Counted from the first letter of the stretch, positions 33,782 through 42,855 are shown. The stretch is DNA of 64,000 bases from an uncultured Bacilli bacterium (GCA_944349595.1 CALVNF010000005.1:1-64000), one strand, 5' to 3'. Program-made: numbers and translations. Notes: a model not told the origin generated them from the letters alone.

Positions 33782-33861
33782 ATTTTGATGTAATACTCTA
33801 ATAATTTTATTTTATTAATATAAAATAAGTGTTAAAATTTATAAGTTATTAGAGGTTAAAT

Positions 33862-35010
33862 ATGTTAAAAAGAAAAGACGAAAATCAAGAAATTATTAAA
33901 GAAGAAAATTTAGTTGAAAACACTGAAAATGAAAAAGAAATTGAGACTAAATTAGAAGAAAATAGTGAAGAATTGAATGAAAAAAAGTCTGAATCTTCAA
34001 GTAAATTATTAGTTGATGAAGAAGGTTTTGCAATCGCTGGAAATGAAAAATCTACTCTAACTCAAGATGCACCAGAATATGCAATAGATTTAGAAAAAGA
34101 TAGACTTAAATTTTTAAAACTTAGTAAGATTATAAACTATATTAATTACGCCTTATTTGCAGTAGTAATTATTGTCTTTGTATTAATCTATATTTTTGTA
34201 ATGCCAATTGAAGGATATGGATCAGGTTTAGGTTTAGGTCTTGTAATATTTTTTGTAGCAGCCCTTTTTATTTATATATGGCTTGGGAAAAAATATTTAA
34301 GAAAGAAATATTTAGAATATGCTAAAAAGTTTTATCAAGTAACAACTGATTTAATTTTTGCTGATAAAGAAAAATATTCTAATGTAACTTTAAATACTGG
34401 TGGAAATTTAAATAAAGAAGTTATTTCTAATGCAAGAATTTATACTAATATAGCAAATATGGGTTCACGAAATGTTGTTGGAGTTTGTTATAAAAACCTA
34501 AATCAAGAAGGAAGCAATATTTCATATAGTGAAGTTTCAATGCAAAGAAATGGTGAAAAGAAGTTAGTTTCTATCTTTTTAGGAAGAGTCTTAGTTGCTG
34601 AAAATGAAGTAGATTTACCAGGTAGAATTTTACTTCAAATTAGAAGTAAAAATGATCTAGTATATTCTGTCAATGATATTGATGGATTAGATACAATAAT
34701 TGAAAGAAATAATTTAAAAGTTTATTCAAATTTAAATAAAGCTAAATTAATTATTACTTCTCAATTTTTATCTAAACTTGATGAATTTAAATATGATAAT
34801 GATTTATTAGATATTATTATTTCAATAACTCCAAAACAAGTTTTATTTGCGCTTGATTATAATGATTCAATAATGAGAGTTGCTGATAATTATAAAGAAA
34901 CAATTAATTATAAAGCAATTGAAAGACTTAAAGTTGAAACAAATTTAGCTTTTGAATTAATTGAGTATTTAAATGAAAAGGTAAAAGAAATTTATAAAGA
35001 AGAAAAATAA
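33862..35010 (+). CDS. membrane-anchored protein, DUF3137-like
   Basis: A 382-residue protein. Residues 1-75 are strongly acidic and disordered (many Glu/Asn/Lys), then two membrane helices (about 97-117 and 123-142), then a cytoplasmic-looking domain with YAKKFYQVTTDLIF, NARIYTNIANMGSRNVVGV and YSEVSMQRN, reminiscent of DUF3137. The ATG has AGAGGT upstream. It shares a base (TAATG) with the next gene. Function unknown. Confidence 0.55.
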   Translation: MLKRKDENQEIIKEENLVENTENEKEIETKLEENSEELNEKKSESSSKLLVDEEGFAIAGNEKSTLTQDAPEYAIDLEKDRLKFLKLSKIINYINYALFAVVIIVFVLIYIFVMPIEGYGSGLGLGLVIFFVAALFIYIWLGKKYLRKKYLEYAKKFYQVTTDLIFADKEKYSNVTLNTGGNLNKEVISNARIYTNIANMGSRNVVGVCYKNLNQEGSNISYSEVSMQRNGEKKLVSIFLGRVLVAENEVDLPGRILLQIRSKNDLVYSVNDIDGLDTIIERNNLKVYSNLNKAKLIITSQFLSKLDEFKYDNDLLDIIISITPKQVLFALDYNDSIMRVADNYKETINYKAIERLKVETNLAFELIEYLNEKVKEIYKEEK

Positions 35011-35564
35011 TGCGAAAAAACGAAGTAATTGTAAAATGCTATAAACATGATGGAAGTCTTCATCGAACTTGGAAAAAGTCATATTTAATTGAAAATAATG
35101 AAGATTATTTTGTTTTACTTTCTAAAAAAGCTCTCGTTTTTGAAGGAAATGGACGAGAATGGAAAGCAAAAGAGCCTGCAATTACAATTTTTCCAAAAAA
35201 TAAATGGTTCAATGTTATTGCAATGCTAAAAGATCCATTTGTTGGTTATTATGTCAATTTAGCATCACCTCCAATTTTAGAAAATGGTGTAATAAAATAT
35301 GTTGATTATGATTTAGATATGAAATTCAATTATAAAAACGAAATCAAATTAATTGATATAAATGAATATGAAAATCATAAAACATTATTTCATTATAATC
35401 CAAAAATTGATGCAATTTTAAAAAATACTATAAGCGAAATCAAGAAATTGATGGAAAAAAGAATATTCCCTTTCGATGATTTAAAAATAATTGATTATTA
35501 TTATGATTATCTCGAATCAGAAATTGAAAAAGAAAACGAAAATAAAACTGAAGAAAACCACTAA
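35010..35564 (+). CDS. DUF402 protein, nucleoside tri-/diphosphate phosphatase-like
   Basis: A 184-residue protein of the DUF402/Ntdp family. It has the typical KCYKHDGSLHRTWKKSYLIE start, the core PKNKWFNVIAMLKD and YYVNLASPPILENGVIKYVD followed by the Asp-rich YDLDMK metal site. Family members hydrolyse nucleoside tri- and diphosphates. The final codons and stop lie inside the stem of a terminator shared with the convergent gene. Confidence 0.85.
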   Translation: MRKNEVIVKCYKHDGSLHRTWKKSYLIENNEDYFVLLSKKALVFEGNGREWKAKEPAITIFPKNKWFNVIAMLKDPFVGYYVNLASPPILENGVIKYVDYDLDMKFNYKNEIKLIDINEYENHKTLFHYNPKIDAILKNTISEIKKLMEKRIFPFDDLKIIDYYYDYLESEIEKENENKTEENH

Positions 35565-35597
35565 ATTGTTGTCTTAATTAATTTGGTGGTTTTTTTA
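35556..35597. terminator. terminator embedded in two converging gene ends
   Basis: Stem AACCACTAAATT (35556-35567) / AATTTGGTGGTT (35580-35591) with one wobble, T-run after it. The stop codons of both converging genes (TAA at 35562-35564 plus; TAG at 35561-35563 minus) fall in the left arm. Confidence 0.8.
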
Positions 35598-36454
35598 ATT
35601 AAGTTATTTTCTTTTTTAATTGTATTAAATAAACTTTGAGGAATATTTTCAATAATATCAGAAATTATTAAGGATCCGCAGGCTTTTTTAGATTCTAAAT
35701 CTTTTGACGAAACTAATAAAATAGTATAAGAAGTCTCTAAAACATCTAAAATATCTTTATTTATATAAGAAATTAAACTTGCAATTATTCCTGCTAATGC
35801 ATCGCCGGTTCCAGCTTTTGCAAGAGATGGAGATTTTCCTTCGATAATTCTTGATTTATTTTTGCTTGCAATTAAACAGTTAAAACTTTTTAAAATTATT
35901 GAAATATCGTAATTATTTGACATTTTGTTAACTTCATTTGCAAAATTAAAAACATCATTTGAGTCAATATTTATATTAAATAGTCTTTTAAATTCACCGA
36001 TGTGAGGTGTAATTATGATGTTGCATTGTTTATTTTTTAAAACATCAAAACCAAGGCTTTTTAATATATCAATACCAGTTGCATCAATTACTAAATTATT
36101 TTTATAGTTTTTTATGATATCTTTTAATAAATTTCTATTAAATAAGTTATTTTCAAGTCCGTTTCCAAATAATATTGCATTATATTTTGAAATATTACTT
36201 AAGAATGTTTTTGTTTCATAATTTAAATAAGTTACTTCATCATATAAGTTATTAACATCTTTATTGGAATCTGTTTTTAAAAAAGTTACATAACCAACAC
36301 CACTTCTTAAAGCGGCATGACAAGCAATTTTCGGAGCCCCAACATAATTTTTACAACCACCATAAACAAGTAGTTTTCCATAAGATCCTTTAAAAGAATT
36401 TTTATCTCGCTTAATTAGGTTATTTTCAATGATATTTTTAATTTTCTCTTTCAT
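35561..36454 (-). CDS. nnrD: ADP/ATP-dependent NAD(P)H-hydrate dehydratase
   Basis: A 297-residue ribokinase-fold enzyme (YjeF C-terminal domain) that repairs hydrated NAD(P)H. It has GSYGKLLVYGGCKNYVGAP, HAALRSGVGYVTF, DATGIDILK, IITPHIGEFKRLF and the catalytic KAGTGDALAGIIA. The epimerase half (NnrE) is absent, so this is the single-domain form. It overlaps the next minus-strand gene by 17 bases. NAD(P)H repair fits a cell with heavy NADH turnover. Confidence 0.9.
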   Translation of the reverse strand: MKEKIKNIIENNLIKRDKNSFKGSYGKLLVYGGCKNYVGAPKIACHAALRSGVGYVTFLKTDSNKDVNNLYDEVTYLNYETKTFLSNISKYNAILFGNGLENNLFNRNLLKDIIKNYKNNLVIDATGIDILKSLGFDVLKNKQCNIIITPHIGEFKRLFNINIDSNDVFNFANEVNKMSNNYDISIILKSFNCLIASKNKSRIIEGKSPSLAKAGTGDALAGIIASLISYINKDILDVLETSYTILLVSSKDLESKKACGSLIISDIIENIPQSLFNTIKKENNLIKKTTKLIKTTI

Positions 36455-36992
36455 AATTTATTAAAACATCCTTTCCGTTATTTTCTAAAAAATCTTTTAA
36501 AAAGTTATCTAATTGTTTTCTATTTTTAATGTTAATAATCTTATTTTTATTTAATTCTATTAATTTTTTATATTTTCTTTTGTTTTCGCCAATTCTTGAT
36601 GTAAATAAAATCCAAAATTGAAATGATAAATTAAATTTTTCATTACAACCATTAGGTCGGTCATCTCTTGGCTTATTTTTAAAATATTTAGCTCTATTTT
36701 TTGCTTGTTTATAACAGACAAATCTTGAAAAATTCATGAAAATGATAATATCGGCAGCTTGACCACGTTCTAAAAATAAATTATTTGTTGCATTTCCTTC
36801 AATAATCCAACATTTATTTTCATTCATAAAATCTCTAATTATTTTATCTGTTTCTTCATGATTTTTCTTTTTCCAGTTACTATTAAATAACGCTTTATCA
36901 GTTGTCAAAAGTGGTAAATTCATGTGATCAGAAATAATCTTAGCAACAGTTGATTTTCCAGAACCACTGTATCCAAAAATCATTATTTTCAT
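36438..36992 (-). CDS. P-loop kinase-like protein (adenylate-kinase/FlaR topology-modulation type)
   Basis: A 184-residue nucleotide-binding protein with Walker A FGYSGSGKST at residues 6-15, the LLTTDKALFNSNWKK block, WIIEGNATNNLF, and ADIIIFMNFSR ... CYKQAKNRAKYF. These match the small kinase-like family annotated as topology modulation protein. The true substrate is unknown. A TATAAT on the minus strand (complement of 37002-37007) is 9 bases before the ATG with no ribosome site. Confidence 0.75.
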   Translation of the reverse strand: MKIMIFGYSGSGKSTVAKIISDHMNLPLLTTDKALFNSNWKKKNHEETDKIIRDFMNENKCWIIEGNATNNLFLERGQAADIIIFMNFSRFVCYKQAKNRAKYFKNKPRDDRPNGCNEKFNLSFQFWILFTSRIGENKRKYKKLIELNKNKIINIKNRKQLDNFLKDFLENNGKDVLINYEREN

Positions 36993-37063
36993 ACTTTTAA
37001 TATTATACTATAAATCTATATTATATTTTCTAGTAATAATTGTTAATTTTTGACAAGAATTAA

Positions 37064-37080
37064 TCGGTAAAAAAATACTT
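37064..37080. promoter_or_regulatory. second copy of rex-region motif (TCGGTAAAAAAATAC)
   Basis: Shares TCGGTAAAAAAATAC with the palindrome in front of rex-adhE; here the right half is TACTTA rather than TACCGA. It lies 30-45 bp upstream of the TATAAT at 37109-37114. The recurrence before two NADH-linked alcohol dehydrogenase genes suggests a common regulator, probably Rex. Confidence 0.55.
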
Positions 37081-37108
37081 AATTCTATACTTATTTATAA
37101 TTTTTTTA

Positions 37109-37157
37109 TATAATATTTAAGGCAGGAAAATCCTGTTGTTATATAAATATATAACAA
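37109..37157 (+). promoter_or_regulatory. adh -10 box and double-hairpin leader
   Basis: TATAAT at 37109-37114 predicts a start at about 37121. The RNA then begins with a hairpin CAGGA-AAA-TCCTG (37123-37135) followed at once by TTGTTATATA-AA-TATATAACAA (37136-37157). The outer TTGTTA/TAACAA of the second repeat also recalls the clostridial Rex half-site, but with wider spacing. The ribosome site AGGAGG is downstream, with an 80-base leader overall. Confidence 0.55.
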
Positions 37158-37200
37158 TCAAAACTGGTTATTATGTAAAATAAGGAGGAAAAATTAATTT

Positions 37201-38385
37201 ATGCGTTTTACATTACCAAGAGATGTTTATTATGGCGCTGGTTCATTAGCTGAACTTAAAAATTTAAAAGGTAGCAGAGCTATTGTTGTAACTGGTGGTC
37301 ATTCAATGAAAAGAACTGGTTTCTTAGATAAAACAGTTAATTATCTTAAAGAAGCTGGTATGGAAGTAGAAGTTTTTGACGGTGTTGAACCAGATCCAAG
37401 TGTTGAAACTGTCTATAGAGGCGCTGAAGCAATGAGAAAATTCAATCCTGATTGGATTGTTGCTATCGGTGGAGGTTCCCCAATTGATGCTGCAAAAGCA
37501 ATGTGGGCTTTCTATGAATATCCAAATGTTAAATTTGAAGATTTAATTACACCATTCTCATTCCCAACATTAAGACAAAAAGCAAAATTCTGTGCTATTT
37601 CTTCTACAAGTGGTACAGCTACTGAAGTTACAGCATTTGCTGTTATTACAGATTATAAGAAAGGTATTAAATATCCATTAGCAGACTTCAATATTACTCC
37701 AGATGTCGCTATTGTTGATCCAGAAATTGCTTATTCAATGCCACAAAGCTTAACAGCTTATACTGGTATGGATGCTTTAACACATGCTATTGAAGCTTAT
37801 GTTTCAACAGTTCACAGTGTTTATACAGATCCACTTGCAATGCAAGCTATTAAAATGGTTTTTGAATATTTACCAGATTCATACAATGGAAGCCACGTTG
37901 CAAGAGATCAAATGCACAATGCTCAATGTTTAGCAGGTATGGCATTCTCTAATGCATTACTTGGTATTGTTCACTCAATGGCTCACAAAACTGGTGCTGC
38001 ATTTAAAAATGGTCACATTCCACATGGATGTGCTAATGCTATGTATTTACCAAACGTTATTAGATTCAATTCTAAAAACCCAGTTGCAGCTGCAAGATAT
38101 GTAGAAATTGCTGAAGCATGTGGTATTGTTGGTAGTGCAGAAAACAAAATTGAAGCACTTTGTAAGAAAATTGAAGACTACAATAAGATTTTAAACATTC
38201 CAGCTTGTATTAAAGATTTCAATAATGGAATGGTTCCAGAAGATGAATTCAAAGCTAAAGTTCATGATATTGCTAAAAATGCTATTGCTGATGCATGTAC
38301 AGGTAGCAATCCAAGACAACCTAGCCAAGAAGAAATGGAAAAATTATTAACTTATTGTTACTACGGACAAAAAGTTGATTTCTAA
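37201..38385 (+). CDS. iron-containing alcohol dehydrogenase
   Basis: A 394-residue group III alcohol dehydrogenase, NAD(P)H-dependent. It has AIGGGSPIDAAKAMWAFYE, the SSTSGTATEVTAFAVITD loop, the Asp/His metal site in GMDALTHAIEAY and IVHSMAHKTGAAFKNGHIPH, and ends like 1,3-propanediol/butanol dehydrogenases. It is clearly related to the C-terminal half of AdhE in this window. Codon use is optimised like nifJ and adhE, suggesting high expression. AAGGAGG lies upstream. It is monocistronic with a terminator at 38437. Confidence 0.92.
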   Translation: MRFTLPRDVYYGAGSLAELKNLKGSRAIVVTGGHSMKRTGFLDKTVNYLKEAGMEVEVFDGVEPDPSVETVYRGAEAMRKFNPDWIVAIGGGSPIDAAKAMWAFYEYPNVKFEDLITPFSFPTLRQKAKFCAISSTSGTATEVTAFAVITDYKKGIKYPLADFNITPDVAIVDPEIAYSMPQSLTAYTGMDALTHAIEAYVSTVHSVYTDPLAMQAIKMVFEYLPDSYNGSHVARDQMHNAQCLAGMAFSNALLGIVHSMAHKTGAAFKNGHIPHGCANAMYLPNVIRFNSKNPVAAARYVEIAEACGIVGSAENKIEALCKKIEDYNKILNIPACIKDFNNGMVPEDEFKAKVHDIAKNAIADACTGSNPRQPSQEEMEKLLTYCYYGQKVDF

Positions 38386-38436
38386 TTAATTTTTTCCAAA
38401 AAAATATATAATTTTAAATAACTCACGCATACATAC

Positions 38437-38465
38437 AAAAGGGGCAACGGAAGTTGTCTCTTTTT
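38437..38465 (+). terminator. rho-independent terminator after adh
   Basis: Stem GGGGCAAC / GTTGTCTC (one wobble) with loop GGAA, flanked by AAAA and a T-run. Confidence 0.8.
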
Positions 38466-38542
38466 ATATATTTTTATTAAATTTTTTATATTAAAATTAG
38501 TCAATAAGTTATAAAATATTATTTGTAAAGGATGGTTTTATT

Positions 38543-39385
38543 ATGTTTAAAATTGTAAGACGTAGAGATTTAAATCCAACTGTTATAATGATGGACATTG
38601 AAGCTCCTTTAGTTGCAAATAAAGCTAAAGCTGGACAATTTATCATTTTAAGAGTTGATGAAGAAGGTGAAAGAATCCCTTTAACAGTAGCTGGTACAAA
38701 TAAAAAAGAAGGTACTGTTGAAATTATTTTCCAAGTTGTTGGTGCTTCAACATTGTTATTGGCTCACAAACAAGTTGGAGATTATTTACAAGATTTTGTA
38801 GGTCCATTAGGTGAACCAAGTGAAGTAGAAGGATTTAATAAAGTTTGTGTAATTGGTGGCGGTGCTGGTTGTGCAATTGCTCTTCCAGTTGCAAGAGCTT
38901 TACATGAAAATGGTGCAAAAGTTACTTCTATTGTTGGTTTTAGAAATAAAGATTTAGTAATTTTAGAAGATGAATTTAAAGAAGTATCCGATGAATATAT
39001 TTTGATGTCTGATGATGGAAGTGCAGGAACAAAAGGTTTAGTAACTAACGCTTTAGAAGAATTACTCAAAAAAGGTGAAAAATTTGATAGAGTTATTTGT
39101 ATTGGACCACTCATTATGATGAAATTTGTTTGTTTATTAACAAAGAAATACAACATCAAAACTGTTGTTTCCATGAACCCAATTATGATTGATGGAACTG
39201 GAATGTGTGGTTGCTGTAGATTAACAGTTGGTGGTAAAGTCAAATTTGCTTGTGTTGATGGACCAGATTTTGATGGCCATGAAGTTGATTTCGATGAAGC
39301 TATCAATAGAAATAAAATGTATCGAGATTTTGAAAGAAAGAAATACGAAGAGACCTGTAATTTATTTAAAAAGGAGGTCAAATAA
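38543..39385 (+). CDS. nfnA: NADH-dependent ferredoxin:NADP+ oxidoreductase, small subunit (NfnA-like)
   Basis: A 280-residue flavoprotein with FAD domain (AGQFIILRVDEEGERIPLTV) and NAD-binding domain (VCVIGGGAGCAIALPVARAL). The C-terminal [2Fe-2S] loop IDGTGMCGCCRLTVGG with Cys222/224/225, Cys237 in KFACVDGPDFDGHEVDF, and a nearby Asp217 fits the unusual Asp+3Cys ligation known in NfnA. With the next gene it forms the electron-bifurcating Nfn (NADPH + ferredoxin/NADH) complex. It overlaps nothing; the gap to nfnB is 2 bases. Confidence 0.9.
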   Translation: MFKIVRRRDLNPTVIMMDIEAPLVANKAKAGQFIILRVDEEGERIPLTVAGTNKKEGTVEIIFQVVGASTLLLAHKQVGDYLQDFVGPLGEPSEVEGFNKVCVIGGGAGCAIALPVARALHENGAKVTSIVGFRNKDLVILEDEFKEVSDEYILMSDDGSAGTKGLVTNALEELLKKGEKFDRVICIGPLIMMKFVCLLTKKYNIKTVVSMNPIMIDGTGMCGCCRLTVGGKVKFACVDGPDFDGHEVDFDEAINRNKMYRDFERKKYEETCNLFKKEVK

Positions 39386-39387
39386 TT

Positions 39388-40794
39388 ATGCCAGCAAAAT
39401 TTAACATGAGACCTGACAAAAATAAAATGCCAAGTCAAGATCCAAAAGAAAGAGCTAAAAATTTTAAAGAAGTTGCATTAGGTTATACAGAAGAATTAGC
39501 TTTAGATGAGGCTAATAGATGTTTACACTGTCCAAAACCACTTTGTGTTGAAGGATGTCCTGTTTCAATTGATATTCCAAACTTTATTGCAAAAATTAAA
39601 GAAAAAGACTACGAAGGGGCTTATCAAATAATTCATAAATCAAGTTCTCTTCCAGCTGTTTGTGGTAGAGTTTGTCCTCAAGAAAGTCAATGTGAATCAA
39701 AATGTGTTAGAGGAAAAGGACCAAATAGAGAACCGGTTGGAATTGGAAGACTTGAAAGATTCGTTGCTGATTGGCATATGAATAATTCAACCGAAAAAGC
39801 TGTAAAACCTCAATCAAACGGACATAAAATTGCTATTGTTGGTGCTGGCCCAAGTGGTTTAACTTGTGCTGGTGATTTAGCAAAATTAGGTTATGAAGTT
39901 TCGGTCTTTGAAGCTTTACATAAAGCAGGTGGTGTCTTAGTTTATGGTATTCCAGAATTTAGACTTCCAAAAGTAATTGTTCAAAAAGAAGTTGAAAACT
40001 TAATTGATTTAGGTGTCAAAGTTTACACTGATACCGTTATTGGAAGAACAATTACAATTGACGAATTATTTGAACAAGGATTTGAAGCTGTATTTGTTGG
40101 TTCAGGTGCTGGACTTCCAAAATTTATGGGAATTAAAGGCGAGAATTTAAATGGCGTTTATAGTGCTAATGAATTTTTAACAAGAACTAACTTAATGAAA
40201 GCTTACACAGAAGATAGTGAAACTCCAATTGCTCACTCAAAAGTTGTTGCAGTAGTTGGTGGTGGAAATGTTGCAATGGATGCCGCAAGATGTGCATTAA
40301 GATTAGGAGCAGAAGTCCATATTATTTATAGAAGAGACATCGAAGAAATGCCTGCTAGAAAAGAAGAAATTCATCACGCTCAAGAAGAAGGGATAATTTT
40401 TGATACTTTAAATAACCCTGTCGAAGTATTAGGTGATGAAAATGGACATGTTTGTGGTGTTAAAGTAATTAAAATGCAATTAGGCGAACCTGATGCTTCT
40501 GGTAGAAGAAGACCAGTTCCAGTTGAAGGTAGTGAATACGTTTTACCAATCGATTGCTTAATTATGGCTTTAGGTACTTCACCAAATCCATTAATTAAAA
40601 AGACAACTAAAGGATTAGAAACAAATGATCATGGTTGTATTATTGCAAAAGAAGAAACTGGAGAAACATCAAGAGTCGGCGTTTATGCTGGTGGTGATGC
40701 AGTAACTGGTGCTGCAACTGTTATTCTTGCAATGGGTGCTGGTAAAAAAGCAGCTAAAGCAATTGACGAATATATTAAATCTAAAAATAAATAA
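39388..40794 (+). CDS. nfnB: NADH-dependent ferredoxin:NADP+ oxidoreductase, large subunit (NfnB/GltD-like)
   Basis: A 468-residue FAD/NADPH protein of the glutamate-synthase small-subunit family. Two 4Fe-4S sites lie in the N-terminus (CLHCPKPLCVEGCPVSIDIP and CGRVCPQESQCESKCV); FAD motif AIVGAGPSGLTCAGDLAKLG and NADPH motif AVVGGGNVAMDAARCALRLG follow, ending with VYAGGDAVTGAATVILAMGA. No glutamate synthase large subunit is present and the adjacent NfnA partner decides the call. AAGGAGGTC sits in the last codons of nfnA. Confidence 0.92.
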   Translation: MPAKFNMRPDKNKMPSQDPKERAKNFKEVALGYTEELALDEANRCLHCPKPLCVEGCPVSIDIPNFIAKIKEKDYEGAYQIIHKSSSLPAVCGRVCPQESQCESKCVRGKGPNREPVGIGRLERFVADWHMNNSTEKAVKPQSNGHKIAIVGAGPSGLTCAGDLAKLGYEVSVFEALHKAGGVLVYGIPEFRLPKVIVQKEVENLIDLGVKVYTDTVIGRTITIDELFEQGFEAVFVGSGAGLPKFMGIKGENLNGVYSANEFLTRTNLMKAYTEDSETPIAHSKVVAVVGGGNVAMDAARCALRLGAEVHIIYRRDIEEMPARKEEIHHAQEEGIIFDTLNNPVEVLGDENGHVCGVKVIKMQLGEPDASGRRRPVPVEGSEYVLPIDCLIMALGTSPNPLIKKTTKGLETNDHGCIIAKEETGETSRVGVYAGGDAVTGAATVILAMGAGKKAAKAIDEYIKSKNK

Positions 40795-40815
40795 TATATT
40801 AACAAAAATCAATTA

Positions 40816-40846
40816 GAAAAAAATGCTTCAATCGAAGCATTTTTTC
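40816..40846 (+). terminator. rho-independent terminator after nfnAB
   Basis: Stem AAATGCTTC / GAAGCATTT with loop AATC and a T-run. Confidence 0.88.
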
Positions 40847-40869
40847 TTTTTTATTATCATATTTTTATT

Positions 40870-40875
40870 TATAAT
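40870..40875 (+). promoter_or_regulatory. -10 box six bases before the DUF1538 start
   Basis: TATAAT ends 6 bases before the ATG at 40882, so the predicted +1 is the A of the start codon. There is no Shine-Dalgarno. This is the cleanest leaderless candidate in the window. Confidence 0.6.
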
Positions 40876-40881
40876 AAAAAT

Positions 40882-42393
40882 ATGCTCAAAGAATTGTGGA
40901 AGAACTTTTTGATGACATTTGCTTCTTTAGTACCAATTGTTTTAATTGTACTTTGTTTTTGTTATTTTAATGTTACTCCAATTTCTAATAATGATGAGTT
41001 AATTTTGTTTGGAATAGGTGTATCTTTTTTAACAATTGGAGCGAGCATATTTTCTTTTGGAGCGGATTTGTCTCTTGGAAAAATTGGAAATAATATTGGT
41101 AATTCTTTGACAAAACATAAAAATATTTACTTAATTTTTGTTGTCGTTTTTTTAATTGGATTTATTATTACATTAGCAGAACCTGATTTGGAATTATTGG
41201 TTGATCAAATTAATACTAATAAATGGTTATTAATTTCAATAATTGCCCTTGGAATCGGAATTATGTTTATATTAGCTTCTCTTAGAATATTATTTAATAT
41301 AAATATAACTTATATTTTATTAGCACTTTATGGATTAATATTTGCATTAGCAATTTTAGTTGATCAAAATGTTATTCCATTTGTATTTGATAGTGGCGGT
41401 GTTACAACTGGTAGTGTATCTGTTCCATTTATTATTTCTTTAGGTGTTGGTTTATCAAGTATTAAAAAAATAAATAATAAAGATGATACATCATTTGGTT
41501 TTACTGGAATTGTTTCAAGCGGACCATTAATTGTATTATTAATTTATTTTATTTTTGCAAATCAAAAACTAGATTTAACTGGTGAAGTTGACCAAGTTGT
41601 AACTGTTGGACAAACAATTTCATCTTCATTAATTGAAACATTAGTTAGTACCAGTATTTCAATTTTTCCTATATTAGCATTTTATTTAATTTATGATTTC
41701 TTATTTATTAAATCAAAATTAAAAGAAATTATTCATATTTTGATTGGAATTTTAATTGTTTTTATTGGATTAATTTTCTTTTTATCTGGCGCAAATCTAG
41801 GTTTAATTCCAATTGGAAGAAGTATGGGAAAATCACTTGTTGATGAACCATATTATGTCTTATTATTTTCTATATTTATTGGAGCAGCTATTATTTATGC
41901 CGAACCTTCAGTTAGAATTTTAGGTGAACAAGTTGAAAATTTAAGTGAAGGTATTATTAAAAGAAAACAATTATTTTTCACATTAGCTGTTGGAAATATT
42001 TTTGCTCTATTATTGTCATTATATAAAGTTATTTATGAGATAAATTTATTATATATAATTGTTCCTGGATACATTTTAATTTTTGCTTTAGCATTAATTG
42101 TTCCAAAACAATTTGTCGCAGTTGCGTTTGATAGTGGTGGTGTAGCAAGTGGAACTTTAACAGCTGCTTTTATTACTCCAATTGCAAGTGGTATGGCATT
42201 AGAAAAATATAATAATGACGTTAGTCTTGCAAGTAGTACAAGCTTTGGAGTTGCTGCTATTGTTGCGATGATTCCATTGCTTGTTGTTGAATTATTAGGT
42301 TTAAATAGTGTGATCAAGGCAAAATTAATTTACAAAAAAGCTCGTGAAAGGATTAAAGAAGAAAATGAAAATCAAGTTATTCATTTTGCTTAA
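40882..42393 (+). CDS. DUF1538 membrane transporter-like protein
   Basis: A 503-residue integral membrane protein with about 12-14 helices, made of two homologous halves: each starts with a FLSGANLGLIPIG- or SFGADLSLGKIG-like block and contains FDSGGVTTGSVSVPFI (first half, about residue 170) or FDSGGVASGTLTAAFI (second half, about residue 415). This matches DUF1538. The family is of unknown function but is often next to P-II-like genes, as here, so a P-II-controlled transporter is likely. Confidence 0.85.
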   Translation: MLKELWKNFLMTFASLVPIVLIVLCFCYFNVTPISNNDELILFGIGVSFLTIGASIFSFGADLSLGKIGNNIGNSLTKHKNIYLIFVVVFLIGFIITLAEPDLELLVDQINTNKWLLISIIALGIGIMFILASLRILFNINITYILLALYGLIFALAILVDQNVIPFVFDSGGVTTGSVSVPFIISLGVGLSSIKKINNKDDTSFGFTGIVSSGPLIVLLIYFIFANQKLDLTGEVDQVVTVGQTISSSLIETLVSTSISIFPILAFYLIYDFLFIKSKLKEIIHILIGILIVFIGLIFFLSGANLGLIPIGRSMGKSLVDEPYYVLLFSIFIGAAIIYAEPSVRILGEQVENLSEGIIKRKQLFFTLAVGNIFALLLSLYKVIYEINLLYIIVPGYILIFALALIVPKQFVAVAFDSGGVASGTLTAAFITPIASGMALEKYNNDVSLASSTSFGVAAIVAMIPLLVVELLGLNSVIKAKLIYKKARERIKEENENQVIHFA

Positions 42394-42405
42394 AAATCAG
42401 AATTT

Positions 42406-42855
42406 ATGGTTAAACAAAAAATATCAGATATAAGAAATAAAATAATTCCAAAAAGAAGAAATATTAAATCTAAAACTTCTTCTAATTTTGAAGATTCTAA
42501 TAAAATTACGAAGTTATTTTTATTAATCGTAATTGTCAATAAAGGACAAGGTGAAGCCATTCAAAATATTCTTTCAAAAAATAAAGTTTCAGCATCTTTT
42601 GCTTTTCACGGAGTTGGTACTGCAAGTAAAGAAACTTATTTAAATGACTTATTTGAAGATAAAAAAACAATTGTTATGGGAATTATTTCTCAAGATGATT
42701 ATGATAAAGTTAAAAATGATTTAATCGATCGATTTAAAATTTCTCGTTATGCAAAAGGTATTTTCTTTACAATCGATTTAAGTTCGATGGCGGGAGTTAG
42801 TTTATATAAATATTTTACAAAGATGGGTTTTATGAAAGAAAAGGAGTTTGATTAA
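42406..42855 (+). CDS. P-II-like regulatory protein with basic N-terminal extension
   Basis: A 149-residue protein. Residues 1-33 are basic and probably flexible (MVKQKISDIRNKIIPKRRN); the remainder has the P-II ferredoxin-like fold: LLIVIVNKGQGEAIQNIL, SASFAFHGVGTASKET and the conserved second half KTIVMGIIS...FKISRYAKGIFFTIDLSS. The classic T-loop Tyr51 uridylylation motif is not evident. It overlaps the next gene by 8 bases. It probably gates the DUF1538 protein in response to an unknown small ligand. Confidence 0.75.
   Translation: MVKQKISDIRNKIIPKRRNIKSKTSSNFEDSNKITKLFLLIVIVNKGQGEAIQNILSKNKVSASFAFHGVGTASKETYLNDLFEDKKTIVMGIISQDDYDKVKNDLIDRFKISRYAKGIFFTIDLSSMAGVSLYKYFTKMGFMKEKEFD

Noticed and set aside
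39388-40794. Glutamate synthase small subunit as the name of the NfnB-like gene
   Set aside because: No large subunit is present and the adjacent NfnA-type protein with its [2Fe-2S] loop makes the bifurcating Nfn complex the better call.
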